Notes: generated by a model from the sequence alone, not told the origin. DNA of 64,000 nucleotides from Actinomadura sp. NAK00032 (GCF_013364275.1 NZ_CP054932.1:868001-932000); one strand, 5' to 3'. Shown: positions 25,428-39,004, counted from the first letter of the stretch. A program made the numbers and translations.

Positions 25428-25766
25428 ATGGAGTTGTCGCGCGATGAGTTCGAGGACCTCGTGGGCGAGGCCCTCGACACCATCCCACCCGAGCTCACCG
25501 CCCACATGCGCAATGTCGTCATCGTCGTGGAGGACGACGCGCCCGAGCGCGGCCTGCTCGGCCTGTACCAAGGCGTACCCCTCACGGAACGGGGGGACTG
25601 GTACGCAGGCGTCCTGCCCGATCACATTTCGATCTACCGCAGGGAGATCCTCCGGATTTGCGACACCTCGGAGGACGTGGTGGAAGAAGTCCGGATAACG
25701 GTCGTGCACGAGATCGCCCACCACTTCGGCATCGATGACGGGAAGTTGCACGAACTCGGATACTGA
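25428..25766 (+). CDS. Metallopeptidase family protein (zincin-like, DUF1025)
   Basis: A 112-residue zincin-like protein. It opens with the typical LSRDEFEDLVGEALDTIPPE and carries the HExxH motif as VVHEIAHHFGIDD near the C-terminus, with a short tail KLHELGY. These small proteins are widespread in actinobacteria; proteolytic activity has been proposed but targets are unknown. ATG 25428 or GTG 25425 could start it; there is no clear ribosome site, so the message may be leaderless. It shares a 35-base divergent promoter region with the metallophosphoesterase gene. Confidence 0.88.
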   Translation: MELSRDEFEDLVGEALDTIPPELTAHMRNVVIVVEDDAPERGLLGLYQGVPLTERGDWYAGVLPDHISIYRREILRICDTSEDVVEEVRITVVHEIAHHFGIDDGKLHELGY

Positions 25767-25862
25767 CGCAAGGAATTGCGCACTGTAGGTCACGCGACTG
25801 CCACGCAGCGTGAGTTAATAGGGGAGGGCGCCCGGCACTGGGCGGACTGAACTGGAGCGTGC

Positions 25863-27203
25863 GTGGCGGGAAGGCAGACGGGCCGGCATCGTCGGCCGCC
25901 CGAGGAGCAGGCGACCTACCGCGAGGTGTTCGCGGTGAAGGAGTTCCGTGCCCTCTGGCTGGCGCAGGCGCTGTCGTACATCGGTGACCAGCTGGCACAG
26001 GTCGCGCTGGCCGTCCTCGTGTACGACCACACGAAGTCGACGCTGCTCACGGCGCTGGTGTACGCGCTGACCTACCTGCCGCCGATCCTGGGCGGCCCGG
26101 TGCTGTCCGGGCTGGCCGACCTGTTCCCGCGCCGCACCGTCATGGTCGTCTGCGACGTGCTGCGGGCCGGGCTGGTCGCGGTGATGGCGCTGGTGGCGAT
26201 GCCCGTCGGGGCGCTGTCGGGCCTGGTGTTCCTGATCGTGCTCCTGGGCACGCCGTTCTCCGCCGCCCGCGCCGCCGTCATGCCGGACGTCCTGGAGGGT
26301 GACAAATATGTGGCGGGCTCCGCGATCGCGAACGTCACCCACCAGGTCACGCAGGTCGTCGGATTCCTGGCGGGCGGCGCGATCGTCGCCGTCGTCGGCA
26401 CGTACGAGACCCTCGCGCTGGACGCGCTGACGTTCGGCGCGTCCGCCGTGATCCTGATCGGCGGGCTCCGGCGGCGGGAGGCGCCGCGCCGCCGGGAGCG
26501 CCAGGCGCTGGGCCTGCTGCGCGGCACGCGGGACGGCGCGCGGCTCGTGTTCGGCGACCCGGTGCTGCGGTCGCTGGTGCTGTTCGCGTGGCTGTGCGCG
26601 TTCTACGTGATCCCCGAGGGGCTGGCCGTCCCGTACGCGGCGACGTTCGGCGGCGGCGCGGTCACCGCCGGGCTGCTGCTGGCGGCGATGCCGACCGGGA
26701 TGGTGGTCGGCTCGGTGCTGTTCAGCCGGTTCGTCCGTCCGGCGAACCGGCTGCACGCCATGGGGTGGATGTCGATGCTGGCCTGCCTGCCGCTGGTCGG
26801 CGCGGGCGTCCATCCGCCGCTGTGGTGGGTGGTCGGCCTGTGGGCGCTGTCGGGCGTCGGCAGCGCCTACCAGCTGGTGGCGAACACCGCGTTCGTGGCG
26901 GCGGTGCCGGCGTCCGGGCGGGGGCAGGCGTTCGGGCTCGCGCAGTCCGGCATCCTCGCGGGCCAGGGCCTCGGGATCCTCGCCGGCGGCGCCGCCGCGC
27001 AGGTCCTCGGGCCGGAGACGGTGGTCGCGCTCGCGGGCCTGCTCGGCCTGTCCGCCGCGGCGATGCTGACGCTCGGCTGGAACCAGGTCCGCGGCGGCGT
27101 GATCGCCGGGACGCGCGGCAACCCCGTCGCCGTCGCCCCGCCGGCGGACGCGGGCGGCGATGAGCTGGCCGCCGGGGCGCGGCGCTCCGCCCCGGCGCCG
27201 TAG
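25863..27203 (+). CDS. MFS transporter (EntS/enterobactin-exporter-like group)
   Basis: A 446-residue transporter with about 12 membrane segments. After a cytoplasmic N-terminus (REVFAVKEFRALWLAQALSY) come the MFS motif A equivalent GLADLFPRRTVMVVCD and SAARAAVMPDVL in the fourth-fifth helix region, the pattern of MFS_3 efflux proteins. GTG 25863 has GGAG upstream. No operon partners: the gene stands between the zincin gene and a convergent PspC gene. Probably exports a small compound; the substrate cannot be told. Confidence 0.88.
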   Translation: MAGRQTGRHRRPPEEQATYREVFAVKEFRALWLAQALSYIGDQLAQVALAVLVYDHTKSTLLTALVYALTYLPPILGGPVLSGLADLFPRRTVMVVCDVLRAGLVAVMALVAMPVGALSGLVFLIVLLGTPFSAARAAVMPDVLEGDKYVAGSAIANVTHQVTQVVGFLAGGAIVAVVGTYETLALDALTFGASAVILIGGLRRREAPRRRERQALGLLRGTRDGARLVFGDPVLRSLVLFAWLCAFYVIPEGLAVPYAATFGGGAVTAGLLLAAMPTGMVVGSVLFSRFVRPANRLHAMGWMSMLACLPLVGAGVHPPLWWVVGLWALSGVGSAYQLVANTAFVAAVPASGRGQAFGLAQSGILAGQGLGILAGGAAAQVLGPETVVALAGLLGLSAAAMLTLGWNQVRGGVIAGTRGNPVAVAPPADAGGDELAAGARRSAPAP

Positions 27204-27223
27204 GGCCCGTGCCCCCGGCCGCC

Positions 27224-27541
27224 TCAGACGGTGGTGCGGTTCTTGTTGACGGCGTCCTTGGTCTTCTGGACGGCGTCCTGGACCTTCGGGGAGTCGCCGG
27301 CCTTCTTGAACAGGTCCTCGGCGATCGACGTGGGCGCGCCCTCCTCGGGGATCAGCACCCACCCGATGATGTAGAGGGCGAGGCCCGCGCCGCCGAACAC
27401 CGTGAAGACGGCGAGGGCGATCCGCAGGATGTTGGCGTCGACGCCGAGGTACTCGGCGGCGCCGGAGCAGACGCCGGCGACCATCCGGCCGTCGTGGGTC
27501 CGCTGGAGCTTCTTGGTCGTGGTGTTCTTCTCCATGTCCAT
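27224..27541 (-). CDS. PspC-domain membrane protein
   Basis: A 105-residue protein with the PspC signature: KLQRTHDGRMVAGVCSGAAE then YLGVDANILRIALAVFTVFG and the helix GAGLALYIIGWVLIPEEG. The C-terminal ~35 residues are charged and helical (DLFKKAGDSPKVQDAVQ). PspC proteins are small inner-membrane stress factors. The start is ambiguous among ATG 27553, 27541 and 27535; 27541 is chosen as a compromise. It is convergent with the MFS gene and divergent from asd. Confidence 0.9.
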   Translation of the reverse strand: MDMEKNTTTKKLQRTHDGRMVAGVCSGAAEYLGVDANILRIALAVFTVFGGAGLALYIIGWVLIPEEGAPTSIAEDLFKKAGDSPKVQDAVQKTKDAVNKNRTTV

Positions 27542-27698
27542 GCCTGAAATCATGCCCACCCGGCCGCCGGTACGACATCCGGATTCGCCCTGATTCACCC
27601 CTGAGAGTCCCCATGCCCGGTCAGGGGCCGCCCCTGGGGGGTAGGGAGCACCCCGGAGCATCCAGGGGAACCCAGGGGCACCGTTAAGAAGGGGTTGA

Positions 27699-28805
<1,107 letters not shown>

Positions 28806-28818
28806 CCCCGGCCCGGCC

Positions 28819-29037
28819 TCAGCGCGCCCGCCCTCCCCGGACCTCCAGGGTTTCGAGGAGGGCGGCGGTGCTCTGGGCGATCTCCGCGACGGCCCGCTCG
28901 AACGCCTCGGCGTTGTGGGACGCGGGCGCGCGGAACCCGGAGATCTTGCGGACGTACTGGAGCGCCGCCGCGCGGACGTCCTCGTCGGTGACGTCCTCGG
29001 CGTACGGCGGGCGGAGCGTCTTGATGCTGCGGCACAT
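28819..29037 (-). CDS. DUF2277 family protein
   Basis: A 72-residue protein matching DUF2277: it begins MCRSIKTLRPPYAEDVTDED, continues VRAAALQYVRKISGF and ends in a helix with EAFERAVAEIAQSTAALL. Function is unknown. ATG 29037 has GGGGG upstream. It is convergent with asd, only 13 bases from its stop. Confidence 0.88.
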   Translation of the reverse strand: MCRSIKTLRPPYAEDVTDEDVRAAALQYVRKISGFRAPASHNAEAFERAVAEIAQSTAALLETLEVRGGRAR

Positions 29038-29136
29038 GCCCCCATTCTTACTCGCCACCCCCGACAACGACCCCGACCTCGACCCCGACCCAAGCAAACA
29101 CGTCCTCGGAGCATCAACGCCCTCTGGACGCCAAAG

Positions 29137-29186
29137 GGCCCCCGGGCGGTCCTGCCTGGGAACTGAAGCAGGGCCGCCCGGGGGCC
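29137..29186. terminator. Very strong terminator-like hairpin
   Basis: GGCCCCCGGGCGGTCCTGC (29137-29155) pairs with GCAGGGCCGCCCGGGGGCC (29168-29186), 19 bases with a single G.U, around a 12-base loop. It lies between the M28 peptidase gene and the DUF2277 gene and could end leftward transcripts. No T-run on either side. Apart from this and the promoter-like element at 29294-29344 the gap 29038-29400 holds nothing visible. Confidence 0.7.
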
Positions 29187-29293
29187 GGGCGGGGGGCGGG
29201 GACCCCGGTGGCGGAGGGCACGGTCCGGGCCGAGATTCGTCCCGTGCGGTCCGCCGACTGTCAGCCCTGGGGGTGGGGGACGGGCTGTCCAGC

Positions 29294-29344
29294 AGTGCAT
29301 CGCGGCGGCCGGTGGGGTGTCAACGGATCCATCCGGCACTGGAT
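29294..29344 (-). promoter_or_regulatory. Leftward promoter-like element, copy 1 (orphan)
   Basis: On the minus strand this reads TTGACA (29323-29318), an 18-base spacer and TGCACT (29299-29294). Just upstream is an inverted repeat ATCCA-N8-TGGAT (29327-29344) within a longer match to the element before the M4 peptidase gene. No gene follows directly; the strong hairpin at 29137-29186 lies about 110 bases beyond the expected start of transcription. Confidence 0.5.
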
Positions 29345-29400
29345 TTTCAATCGTGTGAACGGCATCGTGGAAAACACTGAAACCGGCCGCCTGCCTGCGC

Positions 29401-33419
<4,019 letters not shown>

Positions 33420-33549
33420 GGGGGTGCTCCTTCCACATGCCGGACGGCGCGGGAGGACACCTGGAGGTCCTTGTGGGAGCGCTCCGTGGGATCGCCGCCC
33501 GCCCGGCGGGGGGTGGGGATGGGGGACTCATCCGGATGAGCTGCCCCGA

Positions 33550-33599
33550 AGTGCACCCCGAATTGTGAAAAGTGTCAATGAATCCATTTGTTACTGGAT
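33550..33599 (-). promoter_or_regulatory. Leftward promoter-like element, copy 2 (before M4 peptidase)
   Basis: On the minus strand: TTGACA (33578-33573), 17-base spacer, TGCACT (33555-33550), with the inverted repeat ATCCA-N8-TGGAT (33582-33599) just upstream. The same arrangement occurs at 29294-29344. It would give the M4 peptidase message a leader of about 125 bases. Confidence 0.55.
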
Positions 33600-33654
33600 T
33601 TTCAAGTTCGGGGGCGAAGTTAATGGAAGGGCTGAATGCAACGTTCCTTGCAGC

Positions 33655-33695
33655 GCGAACGGGCCGGGCCGGCATGACCGGCCCGGCCCGTTCGC
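33655..33695. terminator. Perfect 18-base terminator hairpin
   Basis: GCGAACGGGCCGGGCCGG (33655-33672) pairs perfectly with CCGGCCCGGCCCGTTCGC (33678-33695) around CATGA. It follows the esterase gene on the minus strand, 62 bases past its stop, and separates it from the M4 peptidase promoter. Confidence 0.8.
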
Positions 33696-33756
33696 CTGGG
33701 AACCTTTGTCGAGAAGTGAGCGTTGAATCGGCGCCGCGGCGCGGAGCCGCTTCGGC

Positions 33757-34785
33757 TCAGGGGGCGATGCGCCGGCAGAGCCAGGCGAGCGCCAGCGGGT
33801 AGCGGTAGTCGATGCCGCCGTGGCCCGCGTCGAACAGCTCGAACCGGATCACGTCCTCCTTGACGCCCGCGTCGAGAAGCGCCTGGTGGAAGGCCTGCGC
33901 GCCGACGTCGAGGAACCACTCGTCGCGCGTCCCGCCGTCGATCCAGATCGCCCGCTGCGACCGCATCGCCGCGGCGTGCCCCGGCACCATGCGGACAGGG
34001 TCGAAGGTGAGCCAGCGGTCCCACACGTCCTGCCGGATCACGCCGGTGACCGGGTCGAACGGCAGGTCGGGCGTGCCGTCCTCGCGGGCCGAATAGCACA
34101 GCGCCATGCCGAGGATGTTGAGCAGTTCCATGTCCTCGGGCTTGGTGAAGGACGTGCGCGAGGTGAAGTCGTGCCACCAGCGCCAGATGTCGCCGTCGTA
34201 CTTGCGCAGGTGCCGGACGCATTTCGGGAACTCGGGCAGGTAGCAGTACTCGAACAGCGCGTCGCCGGCGTGCGTCGCGAGCGCGCCGAACAGGTCGGGC
34301 CGCAGCATCGGCGTGATCATCGCGCCGTAGCCGCCGCTGGACTTGCCGCTGATCGCCCGGTGCTCGGGGGCGTCGAGCGTCCGGTAGCGCGCGTCGACCC
34401 ACGGGACGATCTCGTCGCACATGTAGGAGTGGTAGCGGCCGGTGCCGGGCGAGTCGACGAACTGGCTGCCGCCGTGCGCGGTCCAGGCGTCCACGAACAC
34501 GACGATCGCGGGCGGGGCCTCGCCGGAGGCGAACACCGCGTCCGCCGTCTCGGGGAACGGCTGCCGGTAGGGCATCCGGTTGCGCCAGATCCCGACGTGC
34601 CCGGTGAACCCGGTGATCACGTAGACGCTGGGGTAGCGGCGCTCCGGCTCGTCGTCGTAGCCGGGCGGGAGGTAGACGAGCACGGGCCGCTCGTGCGGGT
34701 CCTTCAGCGGGTTGCCGCGCAGCAGCTCGCTGCTGACGACGTGCTCTTCCAGGCGTCCGGCGAACTCGGCGGACCAGGGCAGCAT
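33757..34785 (-). CDS. Esterase D/S-formylglutathione-hydrolase-like alpha/beta hydrolase
   Basis: A 342-residue alpha/beta hydrolase of the putative-esterase family. After VLVYLPPGYDDEPERRYPSV comes YVITGFTGH, the nucleophile elbow ISGKSSGGYGA with the presumed catalytic Ser, and a late His in FDAGHGGIDYRYPLAL. No signal peptide. ATG 34785 follows GGGAG by 5 bases. The long lid between ~200 and 270 (RWWHDFTSRTSFTKPEDMEL) is typical of the longer actinobacterial members. Substrate unknown: acyl esters or peptide-bound esters are both known in this family. It is divergent from the isocitrate-lyase-like gene and ends in a strong hairpin. Confidence 0.85.
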   Translation of the reverse strand: MLPWSAEFAGRLEEHVVSSELLRGNPLKDPHERPVLVYLPPGYDDEPERRYPSVYVITGFTGHVGIWRNRMPYRQPFPETADAVFASGEAPPAIVVFVDAWTAHGGSQFVDSPGTGRYHSYMCDEIVPWVDARYRTLDAPEHRAISGKSSGGYGAMITPMLRPDLFGALATHAGDALFEYCYLPEFPKCVRHLRKYDGDIWRWWHDFTSRTSFTKPEDMELLNILGMALCYSAREDGTPDLPFDPVTGVIRQDVWDRWLTFDPVRMVPGHAAAMRSQRAIWIDGGTRDEWFLDVGAQAFHQALLDAGVKEDVIRFELFDAGHGGIDYRYPLALAWLCRRIAP

Positions 34786-34857
34786 GGGCACTCCCTCATC
34801 GCGGGTGGTGATCACCCCGACGCTAACCCAGGGCGCGGCGCGCCCGTCGGACGCCGA

Positions 34858-34884
34858 TGTCACAATGCGGCGAGCCGTTCCGTC
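34858..34884 (+). promoter_or_regulatory. ECF41-type promoter motif before isocitrate-lyase-like gene
   Basis: TGTCACA (34858-34864), exactly 16 bases, then CGTC (34881-34884): the pattern reported for ECF41 sigma factors as I recall it. The flanking GGACGCCGATGTCACAA is identical to that upstream of the ECF41 gene itself. Confidence 0.65.
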
Positions 34885-34910
34885 CACGTGGGAAAGGGAA
34901 GGGAGACAGA

Positions 34911-35642
34911 ATGTCCGACAACGCCGCACGGCTGCGCGAGCTGCACCGGCCCGGCGATCCGCTGCTGCTGCCGAACGTGTGGGACGCCGGCAGCGCCCAG
35001 ATCGTCCAGGAGGCGGGTTTCCCGGCGCTCGCCACCGCCAGCGCCGCGGTGTCCGCCATGCTCGGCTACCCCGACCACGAGGGCGCGCCCGTGGAGGAGA
35101 TGCTCGCCGCGGCCGGGCGGGTGATCCGGGCCGCGACCGTCCCCGTGACCGTGGACGCCGAGGCCGGGTACGGGCTCCCGCCCGCGGAGATCGTGGCGCG
35201 GCTGCTCGCCATCGGCGCCGCCGGCTGCAACCTGGAGGACACCTACGGCGGCGAGCTGGCCGACCCGGCGAAGCAGGCCGAGTACCTCGCCGCCGTCCGG
35301 GACGCCGCGGGCGACGCGCTGGTGATCAACGCGCGGGTCGACACGTTCATCGGCGGGGCGCCCGATCCGGTGGACGCCGCGATCGAGCGGGGCCGGCTGT
35401 ACCTGGAGGCGGGGGCCGACTGCGTCTACCCGATCACCGCGCCGATGGACGCCGTGCCCGCCCTGGTCAAGGGGCTGCCGGGGCCGGTCAACGCGAACAA
35501 CATGCCCGGCTCGTCCCTCGCCGGCCTGGCCGCGGCCGGGGTGGCCCGGGTGTCCTACGGCCCCATGCCGTACCTGCGCGCGCTCGACGCCGTGAAGGAG
35601 TTCGCGACCCGCGTCCAGGCGAAGGAGGACCCGCACGGCTGA
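34911..35642 (+). CDS. Isocitrate lyase/PEP mutase superfamily protein
   Basis: A 243-residue TIM-barrel enzyme. Hallmarks: PNVWDAGSAQIVQEAGFPAL, VTVDAEAGYGLP for the Mg-binding Asp/Glu, NLEDTYGGEL and INARVDTFIGG. The catalytic KKCGH-type loop of isocitrate lyase is absent, so this is the small carboxyvinyl-carboxyphosphonate-phosphorylmutase/2-methylisocitrate-lyase-like group, whose true substrates are mostly unknown 2-oxo- or enol acids. ATG 34911 follows GGGAG. It is preceded by an ECF41-type promoter motif and is single, divergent from the esterase gene. Confidence 0.9.
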   Translation: MSDNAARLRELHRPGDPLLLPNVWDAGSAQIVQEAGFPALATASAAVSAMLGYPDHEGAPVEEMLAAAGRVIRAATVPVTVDAEAGYGLPPAEIVARLLAIGAAGCNLEDTYGGELADPAKQAEYLAAVRDAAGDALVINARVDTFIGGAPDPVDAAIERGRLYLEAGADCVYPITAPMDAVPALVKGLPGPVNANNMPGSSLAGLAAAGVARVSYGPMPYLRALDAVKEFATRVQAKEDPHG

Positions 35643-35743
35643 CGTGTGTGAGGGCGCCCACCCCCGGGCGCCCTTGCAAGCGGTCACTTACACTGGCACA
35701 GTGAGACGAAATTCGCCTCTATGTCTCAGGAAGTGAGGCCGGT

Positions 35744-36571
35744 ATGACAGCGATCGCGGCGGAGACCGGGACCCCGAAGGTCGTCCTCGACTCCATCAGC
35801 GGCCTGGCGCTCGCGGGGGCCGCGGCGAACGTCGTCATGCAGCTCGCCCGCCTCCCCATCGGCCACGGCGTGGCCGAGAGCACCGTCGAGAGCGGACGCG
35901 TCGACAAGCACCCGGTCAAGCGCGGCCGCACCACCCTCACGTACATCGCCGTCGCCATGCTCGGCACCGAGGACGAGCGCAAGGCGATGCGCCTGGAGGT
36001 CAACCGGGCGCACCGGCAGGTCCGCGCCAAGGAGCCCGTCGCCTACAACGCGTTCGACCCCGAACTCCAGCTGTGGGTCGCCGCCTGCCTCTACTTCGGC
36101 CTCGAAATGATCTACGAGATCCTCTACGGGAAGCCGTCCCCCGCCGAGGCCGAGGAACTGTACCGCCACGGTGCCCGGTTCGGCACGACGCTGCAGGTGA
36201 AGCCCGAACTGTGGCCCGCCGACCGCGCCGCCTTCCAGGAGTACTGGGAGGACGGCATGAGCAAGATCCAGATGGACGACGTCACCCGCCGCTACCTGCG
36301 CGACCTGACCGAACTGCGCTTCCTGCACGCCCCGGTGCGCCTCGCGCTCGGCCGCTCCCACACCTTCCTCACCCTCGGCTTCCTCCCGCAGCCCTTCCGC
36401 GACGAGCTCGGCTACCCCTGGACGCCCCGCGACCAGCGCCGCTTCGACCGCCTCCTGCGCGTCATGCGCACCGCCAACCGCGCCCTGCCCCGCCCGGCCC
36501 GCGAGTTCCCCTTCAACGCCTACCTCTACGACTTCCGCCGCCGCGTCCGCAGCGGCCGCCCCGTCGTCTGA
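35744..36571 (+). CDS. MpaB/latex-clearing-like oxygenase (DUF2236)
   Basis: A 275-residue protein of the DUF2236 group, which includes MpaB and rubber oxygenase Lcp. Recognisable pieces are RTTLTYIAVAMLGTEDERKA, VNRAHRQVRAKE, YNAFDPELQLWVAACLYFGL, and EYWEDGMSKIQMDDVTRRYL. The family binds a b-type haem or acts as a dioxygenase; here the likely axial His is in NRAHRQV. No signal peptide, so intracellular, unlike Lcp. ATG 35744 has AGTGAGG upstream. Physiological substrate unknown. It is convergent with the BCCT gene, 8 bases from its stop. Confidence 0.85.
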   Translation: MTAIAAETGTPKVVLDSISGLALAGAAANVVMQLARLPIGHGVAESTVESGRVDKHPVKRGRTTLTYIAVAMLGTEDERKAMRLEVNRAHRQVRAKEPVAYNAFDPELQLWVAACLYFGLEMIYEILYGKPSPAEAEELYRHGARFGTTLQVKPELWPADRAAFQEYWEDGMSKIQMDDVTRRYLRDLTELRFLHAPVRLALGRSHTFLTLGFLPQPFRDELGYPWTPRDQRRFDRLLRVMRTANRALPRPAREFPFNAYLYDFRRRVRSGRPVV

Positions 36572-36579
36572 CCTGCCGG

Positions 36580-38289
36580 TCACTGGCCGGGCGGCCGGCC
36601 GGGCGCGTCGTCCGAGGTGGGAGCGGAGGGGCGGATCTGGAGTTCGAAGTCGCCCTTGTGGCGGCGGACGCCGGCGACGACGGCGTCCTCCAGGACCTCG
36701 GCGCCCTTGTTCTGGCGGCGCATCATCGGGTCGTCGCGGACGTCCTTCCAGAGCGAGAAGCACAGCAGGATCAGCACGATCGTGAACGGCAGCGCGCCGA
36801 TGAACGTGATGTTCTGGATGCCGTTGAGGGCCTCGTCACCGCCGATCACCAGCATGATCGCGGCGACGCCGCCGGTCAGCGCGCCCCAGAAGATGACGAT
36901 CCAGCGGGCCGGCCGGGTCGAGCCGCGCTGCGACAGCGTGCCCATCACGATCGACGCGGCGTCCGCGCCGGACACGAAGAAGATCGCGACCAGCAGCATC
37001 ACGATGACGCCGGTGATGGACTCCCACGGCAGGTCGCGCAGCACGTTGAAGGTGATCTGCTCCTCCGAGCCGTTCCCGTACGGGTTCAGGCCGTGGTGCT
37101 GCTGATCGATCGCCGCCCCGCCGAAGATCGCGAACCAGACCAGGCTGACCGTGCTCGGCACGATGATCACGCCGGCGACGAACTGGCGGATGGTGCGGCC
37201 GCGGCTGATCCGGGCCAGGAACATCCCGACGAACGGGGCCCAGGAGATCCACCACGCCCAGTAGAAGATCGTCCAGTTGGCGAGGAACTTCTTCATCTCC
37301 GCGCCGCCGGTGGCGCCCGAGCGGGACGCCATCTCGCCGAAGTCCTGGATGTAGACGCCGATCGAGGTGGGCAGCAGCTCCAGGATGAAGACCGTCGGCC
37401 CCACCACGAACACGAACAGCGCGAGGACGCCCGCGAGCACCATGTTGATGTTCGACAGCCACTGGATGCCGCGCGCGATGCCGGACACGGCCGACAGGAT
37501 GAAGCAGATCGTCAGCACCACGATCGTCAGCACCAGGACGGACGTGCCGAGGCTCTCGATCCAGCCCGCCTCCCGCATGCCCGTCTGGATCTGGAGGGCG
37601 CCGATGCCGAGCGAGGCCGCCGACCCGAACAGCGTCGCGAACAGCGCGAGGATGTCGATCAGCTTGCTCAGCGGGCCCTGGGTGCGCCGGTGGCCGAGCA
37701 GCGGCGCGAACGCCGAGCTGATCAGCTGGCTGCGGCCCCGCCGGTAGTGCCCGTACCCGATCGCGAGGCCCAGCACGGCGTAGATCGACCACGGGTGCAG
37801 CGTCCAGTGGAACATCGTGGTGGCCATGGCCGTCTCGATCGCCGCCTCGCTCTGCGGCGCGTCGGTGTCGGGCGGCGGCATCACGTAGTGGGTGAGCGGC
37901 TCGGCGGCGCCGAAGAACATCAGCCCGATGCCCATGCCGGCGCTGAACATCATCGCGATCCACGAGACGGTGCGGAACTCGGGCTCGTCGCCCTCCTGGC
38001 CGAGCGGGATGCGCCCGTACCGGCTGACCGCCAGCCACAGCGAGAAGACCACGAACCCGGTGGAGGCGAGGACGAACAGCCAGCCGACGTTGCCGATCAG
38101 CCAGTCCAGCGTGCTCTGCGCGGCGGAGCTGAGGGTGCCGGTGGACGCCCCGCCCCAGACCACGAACGCCACGGACAGCACGGCGGTGACGCCGTAGACG
38201 ATCCAGTCGGTGTGCGCGCGGCCATGCTGGGCGAGGCCCGCCGGTTCCGTGCCGGGGAACTCGGCCCCGGGCTCGCGCTTGCGCTTCAT
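36580..38289 (-). CDS. BCCT-family betaine/carnitine/choline transporter
   Basis: A 569-residue transporter with 12 hydrophobic segments. The family's hallmark lies in WTIFYWAWWISWAPFVGMF, where the Trp-rich box binds trimethylammonium groups, and GIGLMFFGAAEPLTHYVMPP gives the Na+-site region; GMREAGWIESLG and LPWESITGVIVMLL follow as in BetP-like proteins. It imports glycine betaine, choline or carnitine with Na+ or H+ for osmoprotection. A charged C-terminal extension of about 45 residues may be an osmosensor, as in BetP. ATG 38289 is chosen (MKRKREPG); GTG 38316 is a possible earlier start. No dehydrogenase genes for choline lie next to it. Confidence 0.93.
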   Translation of the reverse strand: MKRKREPGAEFPGTEPAGLAQHGRAHTDWIVYGVTAVLSVAFVVWGGASTGTLSSAAQSTLDWLIGNVGWLFVLASTGFVVFSLWLAVSRYGRIPLGQEGDEPEFRTVSWIAMMFSAGMGIGLMFFGAAEPLTHYVMPPPDTDAPQSEAAIETAMATTMFHWTLHPWSIYAVLGLAIGYGHYRRGRSQLISSAFAPLLGHRRTQGPLSKLIDILALFATLFGSAASLGIGALQIQTGMREAGWIESLGTSVLVLTIVVLTICFILSAVSGIARGIQWLSNINMVLAGVLALFVFVVGPTVFILELLPTSIGVYIQDFGEMASRSGATGGAEMKKFLANWTIFYWAWWISWAPFVGMFLARISRGRTIRQFVAGVIIVPSTVSLVWFAIFGGAAIDQQHHGLNPYGNGSEEQITFNVLRDLPWESITGVIVMLLVAIFFVSGADAASIVMGTLSQRGSTRPARWIVIFWGALTGGVAAIMLVIGGDEALNGIQNITFIGALPFTIVLILLCFSLWKDVRDDPMMRRQNKGAEVLEDAVVAGVRRHKGDFELQIRPSAPTSDDAPGRPPGQ

Positions 38290-38414
38290 GATCTGGACTC
38301 TTGCCCGGATATTCACTTCTCAGTGACAGGGGAGAGTAATTCGTTCACGCGCAGTGCCTTCGGCGGGCGAAGGCGTGGTGCGGCGCGCGAGTGGCCCAGG
38401 TCACACGCGCCGGA

Positions 38415-38447
38415 TGTCACAGGGGGACGGTCCGCAGGCATCTCGTG
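38415..38447 (+). promoter_or_regulatory. ECF41-type promoter before small membrane protein
   Basis: TGTCACA (38415-38421), then 15 bases, then GGCATCTCGTG (38437-38447), followed by TTCGTCAGGACG. The same motif, spacing and downstream sequence occur before the exporter at 46141. CATC here takes the place of CGTC with a 17-base spacer. Confidence 0.6.
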
Positions 38448-38495
38448 TTCGTCAGGACGTCGCGCGACGACACGACGACCACGAGGAGCAACCCC

Positions 38496-38933
38496 ATGTC
38501 ATCACCGGCCAAGCCGCTCTCCCCGGCGCACGCGGAGCGGGAGTCGCTTCCCCGGTTCTTCGGACTGATGAAGGCCACCACGGCTTTCCTGGCCACCGCC
38601 CTGCTGGTCCAGGGCATCACCGCCGGGCAGATCCTGGCCGACGAGGACGGTGGCAGCCAGTTGCACGACAGCACGGGCCCCGCCGTCACGGCCGCGCTGA
38701 TCCTCCAGACCATCGCCGCGGCCCTGGTGTGGCGGGTCGGTCGCGGATCAGGGCGTTACCTGGCGGTCACCGGGCTGCTGCTGGTGTTCACCGCCGTCCA
38801 GTTCGTGGTCGGCGGCAGGGGTGATCTCGCCGTCCACGTCCCCCTCGGTGTGGCGCTGTTCGGCGCCGGCGCGGTCCTGATGACACAGGTCTGGACGGCC
38901 CGCCCCGGAGCCGGGCGGGGCACCCCCATGTGA
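38496..38933 (+). CDS. Four-helix membrane protein of unknown function
   Basis: The protein has 145 residues and four membrane helices at about 28-47 (TTAFLATALLVQGITAGQIL), 62-82, 88-107 and 112-130. The loop after the first helix is acidic (ADEDGGSQLHDSTGP). No known domain is recognised. ATG 38496 follows GAGGAG by 7 bases. An ECF41-type promoter precedes it, so it is probably part of that sigma factor's envelope response. Confidence 0.78.
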   Translation: MSSPAKPLSPAHAERESLPRFFGLMKATTAFLATALLVQGITAGQILADEDGGSQLHDSTGPAVTAALILQTIAAALVWRVGRGSGRYLAVTGLLLVFTAVQFVVGGRGDLAVHVPLGVALFGAGAVLMTQVWTARPGAGRGTPM

Positions 38934-38966
38934 CATCGGCGTCGCCGTCGAGTGCCTCAGTGTCGC

Positions 38967-39004
38967 CGAATCGATGGTGTAGCCCGCTACACCATCGATT
39001 CGGG
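38967..39004. promoter_or_regulatory. 17-base perfect inverted repeat before ABC operon
   Basis: CCGAATCGATGGTGTAG (38967-38983) and its exact complement (38988-39004) flank CCCG. It is 78 bases before the ATPase start. Such length and symmetry fit an operator (core TGGTGTAG-CCCG-CTACACCA) or, less likely, a terminator of the upstream small gene, since no T-run follows. Confidence 0.6.

Noticed and set aside
27622..27640. AGGGGCCGCCCCT as a terminator or operator between pspC-like and asd
   Set aside because: Only a 6-base stem in GC-rich DNA; such short palindromes are expected by chance.
38934..38940. Minus-strand TGTCACA after the four-helix membrane protein, a fifth ECF41 motif candidate
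   Set aside because: No CGTC or GGC(A/G)TCTCGTG follows at 15-17 bases and no leftward gene starts there.
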